Source of the DNA: Streptomyces sp. 2131.1
GTDB taxonomy: Bacteria > Actinomycetota > Actinomycetes > Streptomycetales > Streptomycetaceae
NCBI RefSeq assembly: GCF_900105515.1
Contig: NZ_FNSY01000001.1
Location: 248,001 to 312,000 of the forward strand
Reading direction: 5' to 3'
Length of the DNA: 64,000 nt
Shown here: positions 22,172 through 29,440 of the stretch, in pieces
Position numbering within the stretch: position 1 is the stretch's first letter
How the letters are laid out: the number at the start of each line of letters is the position of its first letter
Position numbers and translations under genes: made by a program
Notes under the pieces: model-generated
Databases searched by the model: none
Told to the model about the DNA's origin: nothing
The model's input: the letters and a program-made list of their open reading frames with translations, nothing else

Positions 22172-24283
22172 TCAGCCCGAGGCCGAGGGCTTCGATTCCC
22201 GTGCGGTACGGCTGATGGCGCTCGGCCACCAGGCCCCGGGGCCGATGTCCACGACCAGCGCCGGGGCCAGCAGCGACCGCACGACCAACGTGTCCAGCAG
22301 GACGCCGAAGGCCACGATGAACGCGATCTGCGCGAGGAAAGCGAGCGGGATGACGATCAGCGCGGCGAAGGTGGCCGCCAGCACCACCCCTGCCGACGTG
22401 ATGACGCCGCCCGTGCTGACCAGTCCCCTCAGCATCCCCTGACGCGCCCCGTGTTCCAGCGCCTCCTCGCGCACCCGGGACATCAGGAAGATGTTGTAGT
22501 CGACGCCGAGCGCCACCAGGAACACGAATCCGTACAGCGGCACCGACGCGTCCGTGCCGCTGAAGCCGAAGGCGTGCTTGAAGACCAGGGCCGAGACCCC
22601 GAGGGTCGCCAGGAAGTTGAGGCCCACGGTGGCCACCAGCAGCACCGGCACCAGGACGGACCTCAGCAGGCCCATCAGGATCAGCAGGATGATGACGAGG
22701 ACCACCGGCACGATGATCGAGCGGTCGCGCTCGGCGGTGCGCTGGGTGTCGTACTGCTGCGCCGTGTAGCCCCCGACGAGTGCGTCGGCACCGGAGACGG
22801 CGTGGACGGCGTTACGCAGGCGCTTGACGGTCTCCGTGGCCGCTTCGCTGTCCGCCGCGTCCTTCAGGGTCACGTCGACGCGCACCCGGCCGTCGACGAC
22901 GAGCGGCTTGCCGCCGCCGGGCCGGCCGGACGCCGTGACGGGCGCGGCGGAGGCCACACCGGGCGTCGCCTCGGCCGCCGCGGTCACCTCGTCGGCACGG
23001 CCCACCTTCGTGATGACGACGGCCGGGTTGCCGGAGCCGCCCGGAAAGTGCTTGCTCAGCGTCGCCTGAGCGGAGACGGACGGGGCGTCGTTGACGAAGA
23101 TCTCGTCCAGCGGCACGCCGTGCGACTTCAGGGTGGGCGCGAAAGCCGCGCAGGCGATCAGGACGGCCGCGCAGGACAGCCATACCTTGCGCGGGGACCC
23201 GTCGACGCGCGCGGCGATCCGGCGCCAGACGCCGTGCCCGCCGGTCGCCTCGTCCACGGCGCGCGGCTTCGCCGGCCAGTACGCCGCCCGGCCGCACAGC
23301 ACCAGCACGGCGGGCAGGAACGTCATCGTGCTCAGCACCGCGCAGACGATGCCGATGGCTCCGACGGGCCCCAGAGCGCGGTTGTTCGTCAAATCGCTGA
23401 GCAGCAGCGCGAGGAGTCCGAGGGCCACGGTGGCGGCGCTCGCGGTGATCGCGCCGAAGGAGCGGCGCAGCGCGGAGAGGGCAGCGGTCGTCCGGTCGCC
23501 GTGACCCGCCAGCTCCTCCCGGAAACGCGCGGTGAGCAGGAGCGCGTAGTCCGTGGCCGCGCCGATGACGAGGATCGACAGGATGCCCTGCACCTGACCG
23601 TCCACGAGGACGACGTCGTGGTCCGCGAGGACGTAGACGATCGCGCAGGCGAGCGCGAGCGCGAGGACGGCGCTGATGATGATCAGGAAGGGCAGCAGCA
23701 CACTGCGGTAGACCAGCAGGAGGATCAGCAGCACGGCGGCCAGCGCCACCCCCAGGAGGAGCCCGTCGATTCCGGCGAAGGCGTCCTTGAGGTCGGCCTG
23801 GGTGGCGGCGGGGCCGGCGATTCGAACGGTGGTACCCGTCACCGAATCGGCCGCGCCGCGCACCCGGTCGAGTGTGTCCGGCAGTTCGTCGCCCAGGTCG
23901 GAGCGCAACTGCACGACGCCGGAGAGGGCCTCGCCGTCCTCGGACGGCAGCGCGGGCGAGGGCTTGCCGACCACGCCGGGCTTACCGGACAGGGAGGCGA
24001 GCGCCTTGGTCGCCGCCGCTCCGGCGTCACCCGGAAGTCCGTTCTCGCCGCCCGTCCACACGACGATCGCGGGCACGGTCCCGGACCGTTGGAATGCCTT
24101 CTGCTCGTCCGCGACCTTGGTCGACTCGGCGCTTCGGGGCAGGAACGCCGCACGGTCGTTGGTGGCCACCTCGCCGAGCTTCCCGGCGAAGGGGCCCAGG
24201 GCCCCTCCGATACCGAGCCACACGACCAGGAGCGCTACGGGCACCAGCCATCGGACGACGCGGTGCCGCGGTTGGGGCTTCAT
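22172..24283 (-). CDS. MMPL family (RND-type) membrane transporter
   Basis: A 703-aa integral membrane exporter of the MmpL/HAE2 type, moving lipids or drugs across the membrane. It shows the family's two-fold repeat: one N-terminal helix, an extracytoplasmic loop (about 35-165), five to six helices (GLLLGVALAAVLLILLLVYRSVLL onward), another helix and large loop (about 370-500), then a second helix bundle. The conserved ATDYALLL and GVDYNIFLMSR motifs carry the Asp-Tyr pairs of the proton relay. ATG 24283 follows GAGGAAG. A divergent MarR regulator with a palindromic operator probably represses it. Confidence 0.9.
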   Translation of the reverse strand: MKPQPRHRVVRWLVPVALLVVWLGIGGALGPFAGKLGEVATNDRAAFLPRSAESTKVADEQKAFQRSGTVPAIVVWTGGENGLPGDAGAAATKALASLSGKPGVVGKPSPALPSEDGEALSGVVQLRSDLGDELPDTLDRVRGAADSVTGTTVRIAGPAATQADLKDAFAGIDGLLLGVALAAVLLILLLVYRSVLLPFLIIISAVLALALACAIVYVLADHDVVLVDGQVQGILSILVIGAATDYALLLTARFREELAGHGDRTTAALSALRRSFGAITASAATVALGLLALLLSDLTNNRALGPVGAIGIVCAVLSTMTFLPAVLVLCGRAAYWPAKPRAVDEATGGHGVWRRIAARVDGSPRKVWLSCAAVLIACAAFAPTLKSHGVPLDEIFVNDAPSVSAQATLSKHFPGGSGNPAVVITKVGRADEVTAAAEATPGVASAAPVTASGRPGGGKPLVVDGRVRVDVTLKDAADSEAATETVKRLRNAVHAVSGADALVGGYTAQQYDTQRTAERDRSIIVPVVLVIILLILMGLLRSVLVPVLLVATVGLNFLATLGVSALVFKHAFGFSGTDASVPLYGFVFLVALGVDYNIFLMSRVREEALEHGARQGMLRGLVSTGGVITSAGVVLAATFAALIVIPLAFLAQIAFIVAFGVLLDTLVVRSLLAPALVVDIGPGAWWPSAISRTARESKPSASG

Positions 24284-24342
24284 TGCTTCCTCAGGGGTCG
24301 ACACATGACAAACGTTTCCCAAAGTCTCTCGTTCATTCATTA

Positions 24343-24357
24343 TCTCAATGATTGAGA
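24343..24357. promoter_or_regulatory. MarR operator in MMPL/MarR divergent promoter
   Basis: TCTCAAT-G-ATTGAGA, perfect 7-bp arms, centred between the two starts and unusually A/T-rich for this genome. It overlaps the probable promoter of the MarR gene (TATTACT follows). Confidence 0.65.
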
Positions 24358-24374
24358 GATATTACTGTAGAGGC

Positions 24375-24884
24375 ATGCGCACAGCAGACGAGACCCCGGA
24401 CAGAGGCACGGACGGCGGGCCCACGGGCCTCCAGTCGTTCGCTGTGCTGCTGCGCCGCATGAACAGCGAGTTCAACCGCATCACGCATGAGTTCGCGCAG
24501 GCCCAGGGGCTGCATCCGACGGATGTGCAGGCGCTCGTCGCCATCCTCGACGCGGACCGGAGCGAGGAGGGACGCGCCATGACGCCGGGGCGGCTGCGCG
24601 AACAGCTGGATCTCACCTCGGGGGCGGTGACGGCGTGTCTGGACCGCCTGGAGCGCGCGGGGCACATCCGTCGAGTGCGCGACGGCGGCGACCGGCGGGT
24701 GGTGCATCTTCACTACGCGGCCGCCGCGAAACACGTGGCGCGCGACTTCTTCAAGCCGTTGGCGGCGGGCACGGAGGCGGCGCGGCGACAGTTCGACGAG
24801 GACGAACTACGGGTCGTGATCCGCTTCCTGCAAGTGATGAACGAGGAGCTGGGGCAGCTGCGCCGCACCGAGCCGAGACGGTAG
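24375..24884 (+). CDS. MarR family transcriptional regulator
   Basis: A 169-aa winged-helix regulator. The HTH is MTPGRLREQLDLTSGAVTACLDRLERAGHI and the wing RRVRDGGDRRVVHLHYA; an N-terminal helix (FAVLLRRMNSEFNRITHEFAQAQGL) and a C-terminal helix complete the dimer interface. ATG 24375 is chosen because the earlier in-frame ATG at 24348 lies inside the operator. No Shine-Dalgarno is present and a -10-like TATTACT is about 10 nt upstream, so the mRNA is probably leaderless. It likely controls itself and the MMPL exporter in response to a substrate of the pump. Confidence 0.85.
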   Translation: MRTADETPDRGTDGGPTGLQSFAVLLRRMNSEFNRITHEFAQAQGLHPTDVQALVAILDADRSEEGRAMTPGRLREQLDLTSGAVTACLDRLERAGHIRRVRDGGDRRVVHLHYAAAAKHVARDFFKPLAAGTEAARRQFDEDELRVVIRFLQVMNEELGQLRRTEPRR

Positions 24885-24908
24885 GGCCGGGCAGCCGCCC
24901 GCCCCCAC

Positions 24909-25811
24909 TCACTCCGCGGCGGCCTCCGGTCGTGCGAGATCGCGGACGGGGCAGCCGCGGACGCCCGGAGTGGGGTACGTGCCGAGCGCGGCCACCTCGT
25001 ATCCGCCCGGGTAGCCCTTGATCTCCGGGTTCTGCCGCGCGTAGTGCGGCGTGGTCCGCGGCGGCAGCAGGCGTACGGCGCGGGCGCGCAGCCGCAGCGC
25101 TCCCCGGGTGAGGGCCCGGGCGGCGGGCGTGGGGCGCTCGTAGCGGAAGGCCCGCAGCAGCGAGTCGTCCAGGAGCGCGAGGCTCGCGCCGCGCGCGAGC
25201 GGGGCGAGAGGGCGCGGGTACCAGGAGGCCATCAGCTCCAGCGTGGCGTCCGAGACCTCCCGGGCGCCCTCGTCCCAGCCGAAGTGCGCGTCCTCGTAGG
25301 TGTCCAGGGTGCGCTCGAAGTCCTCGTACGTCCGAGGCAGGTCCTTGATGCCCATGTGCGCGCCGAGGGTCCTGTAGTACGCGGCGAAGGCCCGCAGCTC
25401 GTGGTCGCACAGCCTGCGCCAGCCGTACGCGTCGAGCCACCGCTTCGGGGTGACGACGAAGGTGCACAGGACGTAGCGCATGTCGTCGTTGCTGATCTCG
25501 TAGGCGGCGTGCATGCGGTTGATACGGCGCAGCGCCGTGCGTCCCGGGTGGCTGTCGAAGCCGTGCTCGACGACCGTGTCCAGGAGCAGCGCGGTGTCGT
25601 CGTACCGCTTCTGCGAACGGCCCGTCAGTTCCGCTGTCTCGGCGAGGAGTCCGCCGATGCTCGGGACGGCGTACGTGCGGTACAGGGCGAGTTCGAGAGC
25701 GCGGGTGATGTCCCAGGGGAACTCGTATGTCGCGGTGATCCGGTAGATCTCCAGGAAGTCCCGCTCCGGGTCGAGGCGCTGGATCTCCTTCAGCCGGTCG
25801 TAACGCTTCAC
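24909..25811 (-). CDS. DUF2236 / MpaB-like oxygenase family protein
   Basis: A 300-aa helical protein of the DUF2236 family, which includes rubber latex-clearing protein and the MpaB oxygenase; those use haem. Visible are the early YRTYAVPSIGGLLAETAELTGR helix, RRINRMHAAYEISNDDMRYVL with the conserved Arg/His/Asp cluster, and LMASWYPRPLAPLARG. I do not see enough to claim haem binding or a substrate. GTG 25811 follows AGGGGGAC; the frame beyond it is unconserved and overlaps the divergent gene's promoter. Confidence 0.75.
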   Translation of the reverse strand: MKRYDRLKEIQRLDPERDFLEIYRITATYEFPWDITRALELALYRTYAVPSIGGLLAETAELTGRSQKRYDDTALLLDTVVEHGFDSHPGRTALRRINRMHAAYEISNDDMRYVLCTFVVTPKRWLDAYGWRRLCDHELRAFAAYYRTLGAHMGIKDLPRTYEDFERTLDTYEDAHFGWDEGAREVSDATLELMASWYPRPLAPLARGASLALLDDSLLRAFRYERPTPAARALTRGALRLRARAVRLLPPRTTPHYARQNPEIKGYPGGYEVAALGTYPTPGVRGCPVRDLARPEAAAE

Positions 25812-25921
25812 CGCACCGTCCCCCTTGTCCACGTCGAGTGTCCCAGCGTACGTCCGGGGGCAAGACCGTGAGTACACGCGGACGCACGCGCGTCGCCGTG
25901 TTGACGGAAGGCGGTTCCCCC

Positions 25922-26230
25922 ATGACCGAGATATTCCGCGCTCTGCGCAGAGCCGTGGCCCCGGGCCGCAGAGGTGGTCGTACGGCCGAGGCCGCACCGG
26001 CTCCGGTGCGCCGGCAGCACAACCTCTTCGAAGCGGCGGCGACGTTCGTCGCGGCCTCTGCGGAGGACGACGAGGAGCGGATGGACGAGGCGAGCGGCTG
26101 GGTGTCGCCCGAGCAGCTGTCCTTCGGCGTCAGCGAACTGGCCTGCCGGGCGCTGATCGCGCTGGCCCGTGAGCGGGGCGAATCGCCGCAGACGGTGGCG
26201 CGGGAGCTGCTGGGGCTGTCCCACGCCTGA
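25922..26230 (+). CDS. Conserved hypothetical protein
   Basis: A 102-aa soluble protein with a basic N-terminal 25 residues (RALRRAVAPGRRGGR) and a helical C-terminal half (NLFEAAATFVAASAEDDEERMDEASGW, then SELACRALIALARERGESPQTVARELLG). GGAAGG lies about 9 nt before the ATG. It is divergent from the DUF2236 gene with 110 bp between. No domain recognised. Confidence 0.65.
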   Translation: MTEIFRALRRAVAPGRRGGRTAEAAPAPVRRQHNLFEAAATFVAASAEDDEERMDEASGWVSPEQLSFGVSELACRALIALARERGESPQTVARELLGLSHA

Positions 26231-26348
26231 GCCGGCCGTCGCTGCAGCGCACCCCGACCGGATGTTCTGCCTTGTCAGGGCCTCGACGAGGGGGTTACCC
26301 ACTGGTTAGGGTGCGCCGACGGAAATCATGACGGACGAGGAGGGTGCA

Positions 26349-27269
26349 GTGGCCGGGACGGACGACACAGTCGCCGACGACGACGCACTGTTTGTGCTGA
26401 CCGCGATCCTGCTGACACCCGCACAGTTTCCCGGCGTGCTCGGGGACGACTACCCCGCGGCGTGTGCGGCGCTGCGGCTGGAGCCGTATGCCGAGGGGTA
26501 CGGGCTGGTCCTCGGCCAGGACGGCGACGGCGCCCGGTGGACCGTGGTCGTCGACGACGTCTCGCTGGTGGCGGTGGCCATCGCGTCCTGGGACTGCGGC
26601 ATGGAGTACGACCTGTCGCCGGACGACCGCTCGGTGGTCTGCGCGCTCCCCGGCTGGCCGCTCGCCGTCGCCGTCGCCGCGCCCGGGGTGCCCGCGCCGC
26701 ACGACCCCGATCCGGAGACGGTCGGCGAGGACATCGCCCCGCTGACGCCTCCGGACACCGAGACGTGGGGGCCGGCCCAGCGCCGGCTGGGCGCGGACGC
26801 CATCGCCTCGCAGTGGGCCGACTGGCGCGGCCAGATGGACGACCCCGCGTCCGCCCCGACCGGCGAGGAAGCCCCCGAGGACGGGGCAGCGGCCACCGCC
26901 GGCGACGACGACGGCCGAGCCTCCCAGGAACAGGAGACCGCGGCAGCCGACGAAGCCCCCGACGCCGAGCCCCAGGCCCCCGAGGCCGAGCCGCCTGTCT
27001 CGCACCCCGGCATCCGACGCGCCCTCGCCGAAGCGCGCGGCTACCTCGACGATCCGCCGCCGCCCGGCCGCGTCCGGTCCTCCTTCGCGCCCGGGGACGC
27101 CCGGATGATCCGGGCCGACGGCCCCGGCTGGTCGATGGTGGCCCGGACCGACGACATCGCCTTCCTGCTCCTGGACGAGGTGCCGGGCGAGATCCTGCCG
27201 GTCGGGCGCGGACCGGAACTGCCCGGGCTGCTCACGGGGCTGGACGCGCTGGCCGTACGACCGTCCTGA
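26349..27269 (+). CDS. Hypothetical protein with acidic linker
   Basis: A 306-aa protein in three parts: an N-terminal folded domain (about 1-125, with ARWTVVVDDVSLVAVAIASWDCGMEY), a long Ala/Glu/Asp/Pro-rich linker (about 160-215), and a short C-terminal domain that begins HPGIRRALAEARGYLDDPPPP and includes RMIRADGPGWSMVARTDDIAFLLLDE. GTG 26349 is preferred over ATG 26328 because GAGGAGGG lies directly upstream of it. Function unknown. Confidence 0.7.
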   Translation: MAGTDDTVADDDALFVLTAILLTPAQFPGVLGDDYPAACAALRLEPYAEGYGLVLGQDGDGARWTVVVDDVSLVAVAIASWDCGMEYDLSPDDRSVVCALPGWPLAVAVAAPGVPAPHDPDPETVGEDIAPLTPPDTETWGPAQRRLGADAIASQWADWRGQMDDPASAPTGEEAPEDGAAATAGDDDGRASQEQETAAADEAPDAEPQAPEAEPPVSHPGIRRALAEARGYLDDPPPPGRVRSSFAPGDARMIRADGPGWSMVARTDDIAFLLLDEVPGEILPVGRGPELPGLLTGLDALAVRPS

Positions 27270-27281
27270 CCGCCGGAGGGA

Positions 27282-27824
27282 TCAGACGCGTTCGAGCGGG
27301 CGGTGGGGCTCGGCAGGGAGCTCGACCGTCACCCGGTCACCGGGGCCGACCACGCCACCCGTGACGACGACACTCATGATCCCGGCCTTGCGGACTATGT
27401 TGCCGGCCTCGTCCCGGCCGACGACCCGCTTGAGGAGGCCGGTCCGGAAGTTGTCGATCTGGAGGCACGGGTTGCGCAGCCCGGTGACCTCGACGACGGC
27501 CTCTTCGCCGAGGTGGAGCCGCGTGCCGACCGGCAGGGCCAGCAGGTCGATGCCGCGCGTGGTCACGTTCTCCCCGAGCTCGCCGGGCGCCACCTCGAAG
27601 CCCGCCCCGCGGATCTCGTCGAACAGCTCCTCGTGGATCAGGTGGACCTGGCGCAGGTTGGGCTGGGTGGGGTCCTGGGCGACCCGGGAGCGGTGCTTGA
27701 CCGTCACCCCCGCGTGCACGTCGCCTTCCACGCCGAGGCCGGCGAGCAGCGTCACGCTGTCGCGGTTCGGCTTGGTGAAGCTGTAGGTCTCGTTCCTGCT
27801 GACGGCCGTCACGAAGCCACTCAC
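27282..27824 (-). CDS. MOSC domain-containing protein
   Basis: A 180-aa protein of the molybdenum cofactor sulfurase C-terminal (MOSC) type, related to YiiM and mARC proteins that carry or use Moco. Visible are GLGVEGDVHAG near the N-terminus, VHLIHEELFDEI, the signature GELGENVTTRGIDLLALPVGTRL and the conserved-Cys region VTGLRNPCLQID. Length is typical for stand-alone MOSC proteins. GTG 27824 follows GAGGGGA by 8 nt. It is convergent with the preceding gene. Confidence 0.87.
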   Translation of the reverse strand: MSGFVTAVSRNETYSFTKPNRDSVTLLAGLGVEGDVHAGVTVKHRSRVAQDPTQPNLRQVHLIHEELFDEIRGAGFEVAPGELGENVTTRGIDLLALPVGTRLHLGEEAVVEVTGLRNPCLQIDNFRTGLLKRVVGRDEAGNIVRKAGIMSVVVTGGVVGPGDRVTVELPAEPHRPLERV

Positions 27825-27853
27825 GGCGGGAATCCCCTCTCAGCGACCAGCCC

Positions 27854-28036
27854 TCAGCGGCCGATCTCCCTGCGTGTGATCCTACGGAGCCGCCGGCGCT
27901 GGCCCGGATCCAGGGCGAGATAGGCGAGCGCGGGGACTCCGACGAGCACCAGCAGGGACAGCCAGAACCCGATGAACGGCATCAGGACGACTGCGACGAC
28001 GACTCCCCCGATGGCTACTTTCGCGCTGTTCGACAT
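27854..28036 (-). CDS. Small membrane protein
   Basis: A 60-aa protein: a short polar N-terminus, two closely spaced hydrophobic segments (AIGGVVVAVVLMPFIGFWLSLLVLVGVPALAYLAL) and a strongly basic C-terminal tail (RRRLRRITRREIGR) expected to stay in the cytoplasm. GGAGG is 8 nt before ATG 28036. Same strand as the desaturase, separated by a hairpin. Function unknown. Confidence 0.7.
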   Translation of the reverse strand: MSNSAKVAIGGVVVAVVLMPFIGFWLSLLVLVGVPALAYLALDPGQRRRLRRITRREIGR

Positions 28037-28074
28037 CGTCCACGCCTCCTTCGCGGCCTGTGGCCGCCTCTGAT

Positions 28075-28100
28075 GATGAGAACGCCTGCGCGTCCTCATC
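28075..28100 (-). terminator. Terminator hairpin after desaturase gene
   Basis: GATGAGAACGC (28075-28085) pairs with GCGTCCTCATC (28090-28100) with one G-U and a 4-nt CTGC loop. A smaller GCGGCC/GGCCGC hairpin lies just beyond. Confidence 0.6.
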
Positions 28101-28140
28101 GGTTCCTGGTTCCCGATTGCCCGTAAGAGCCCGCCGCCGG

Positions 28141-29184
28141 TCACCGCAGCGGCGCACCGACCTCGTGCATATGGGTGAGCGCCTGCCGGTAGGACTCGAC
28201 GAGTCCGGTCTCCGCGTACGGCAGGCCCAGCTCCGCGCAGTGCGCCTTGACGAGAGGCTGCGCGAGGCGCAGGTGGGGCCGGGGCATGCTCGGGAAGAGG
28301 TGGTGTTCGATCTGGTAGTTGAGGCCGCCGAGGAACCAGTCGGTGAGGGCCGCTCCGCGTACGTTGCGCGAGGTGAGGACCTGGCGGCGCAGGTGGTCCC
28401 AGCGGTCCCCTTCGGGGTCGGGCATCTCCATGCCCTTGTGGTTGGGCGCGAAGGCCATGCCGAGGTGGAGGCCGAAGAGCGCGTGGTGCACCAGGGCGAA
28501 GACGATCGCCTTGCCCGGGGACATGACGGCGAGCAGGAGGGCGGCGTAGAGGCCGAGGTGCGCAACGAGGAGGAGGGCGGAGAGGGCGCGCTCGCGCACG
28601 GGCTGCTGCTTGAGGTACTGGAACCCGGAGATCTTCAGCGCGATGCCTTCCAGGAGCAGCATCGGGAAGAACAGGCGGGCCTGGTTGCGGGTGAGCCAGC
28701 GGGCGAAGCCCTCGCGCTGGGCAGCCTGCTTCTGGGTCCAGACGAGGGCTCCCACGCCGACGTCCGGGTCCTTGTCGACGTGGTTGGGGTTGGCGTGATG
28801 GCGTACGTGCTTGTCGTTCCACCACGCCTCGTTCATACCCAGCAGCAGGTTGGCGTGGAACAGGCCGATGGCCCGGCTCGCCCGGCGGTTGCCGGATATC
28901 TGGGCGTGCCCGGCGTCGTGTCCGACGAACGCGGTGCGGGACCAGCAGAGAGCGAGGGGCAGGGCGAGCGGCAGAACCCACCAGGTGTTGCCGAGGAGGA
29001 CGATGCCGGTGACCACGGCCGCCAGGGCGAGCAGGTTGACGGTGATGCCCGCGGCGTACCAGCCGGTGCGCCGTTCGAGGAGTCCCCTCGCCCTGACCGC
29101 GCGCAGCAGGGGCGCGAAGTCGCTTCCTGGTTTTCCGGTTCCGTCGTTCGTGCGTTCCGCGACGGCAAGGGTGGCCTGGGGCAT
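28141..29184 (-). CDS. Membrane fatty acid (acyl-CoA/acyl-lipid) desaturase
   Basis: A 347-aa di-iron integral membrane desaturase that introduces a double bond into a fatty acyl chain. The three histidine boxes are all present: HDAGH (about residue 89), HVRHH (about 125) and QIEHH followed by LFPSMPRPH (about 290). Hydrophobic segments lie around 45-75 and in the middle (ALLLVAHLGLYAALLLAVM). Position of desaturation is not predictable. The promoter lies in the 256-bp gap shared with the divergent SNF2 operon. Confidence 0.9.
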   Translation of the reverse strand: MPQATLAVAERTNDGTGKPGSDFAPLLRAVRARGLLERRTGWYAAGITVNLLALAAVVTGIVLLGNTWWVLPLALPLALCWSRTAFVGHDAGHAQISGNRRASRAIGLFHANLLLGMNEAWWNDKHVRHHANPNHVDKDPDVGVGALVWTQKQAAQREGFARWLTRNQARLFFPMLLLEGIALKISGFQYLKQQPVRERALSALLLVAHLGLYAALLLAVMSPGKAIVFALVHHALFGLHLGMAFAPNHKGMEMPDPEGDRWDHLRRQVLTSRNVRGAALTDWFLGGLNYQIEHHLFPSMPRPHLRLAQPLVKAHCAELGLPYAETGLVESYRQALTHMHEVGAPLR

Positions 29185-29251
29185 GATGTCTCCGGTCTCG
29201 AATCCGCTCCGACCTCAGGAAACGTACGGTCGGAGGGGGCGGGTGAACCAT

Positions 29252-29280
29252 GGCGCCACCACCCGAGGTGTGGTGGTGCC
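29252..29280. repeat. CCACCAC inverted repeat in desaturase/helicase promoter region
   Basis: GGCGCCACCAC (29252-29262) pairs with GTGGTGGTGCC (29270-29280) with one wobble. Another CACCACCACC lies at about 29320. It is in the divergent 29185-29440 gap and may be an operator; no regulator is adjacent. Confidence 0.45.
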
Positions 29281-29440
29281 AGCCCCCTGACGTCACGGGG
29301 GTCCGCCTGCACCGGCCGGCACCACCACCGCGGTCGGCGGGTGACCCATATCACAGGCTCGGGGAGTCCTTCGTCGCGGGAGTTGGGGTACCCTCGGCGA
29401 CCTCAGTCGGCTAGTCAAATTTGAGGACTCTGACATCGCT

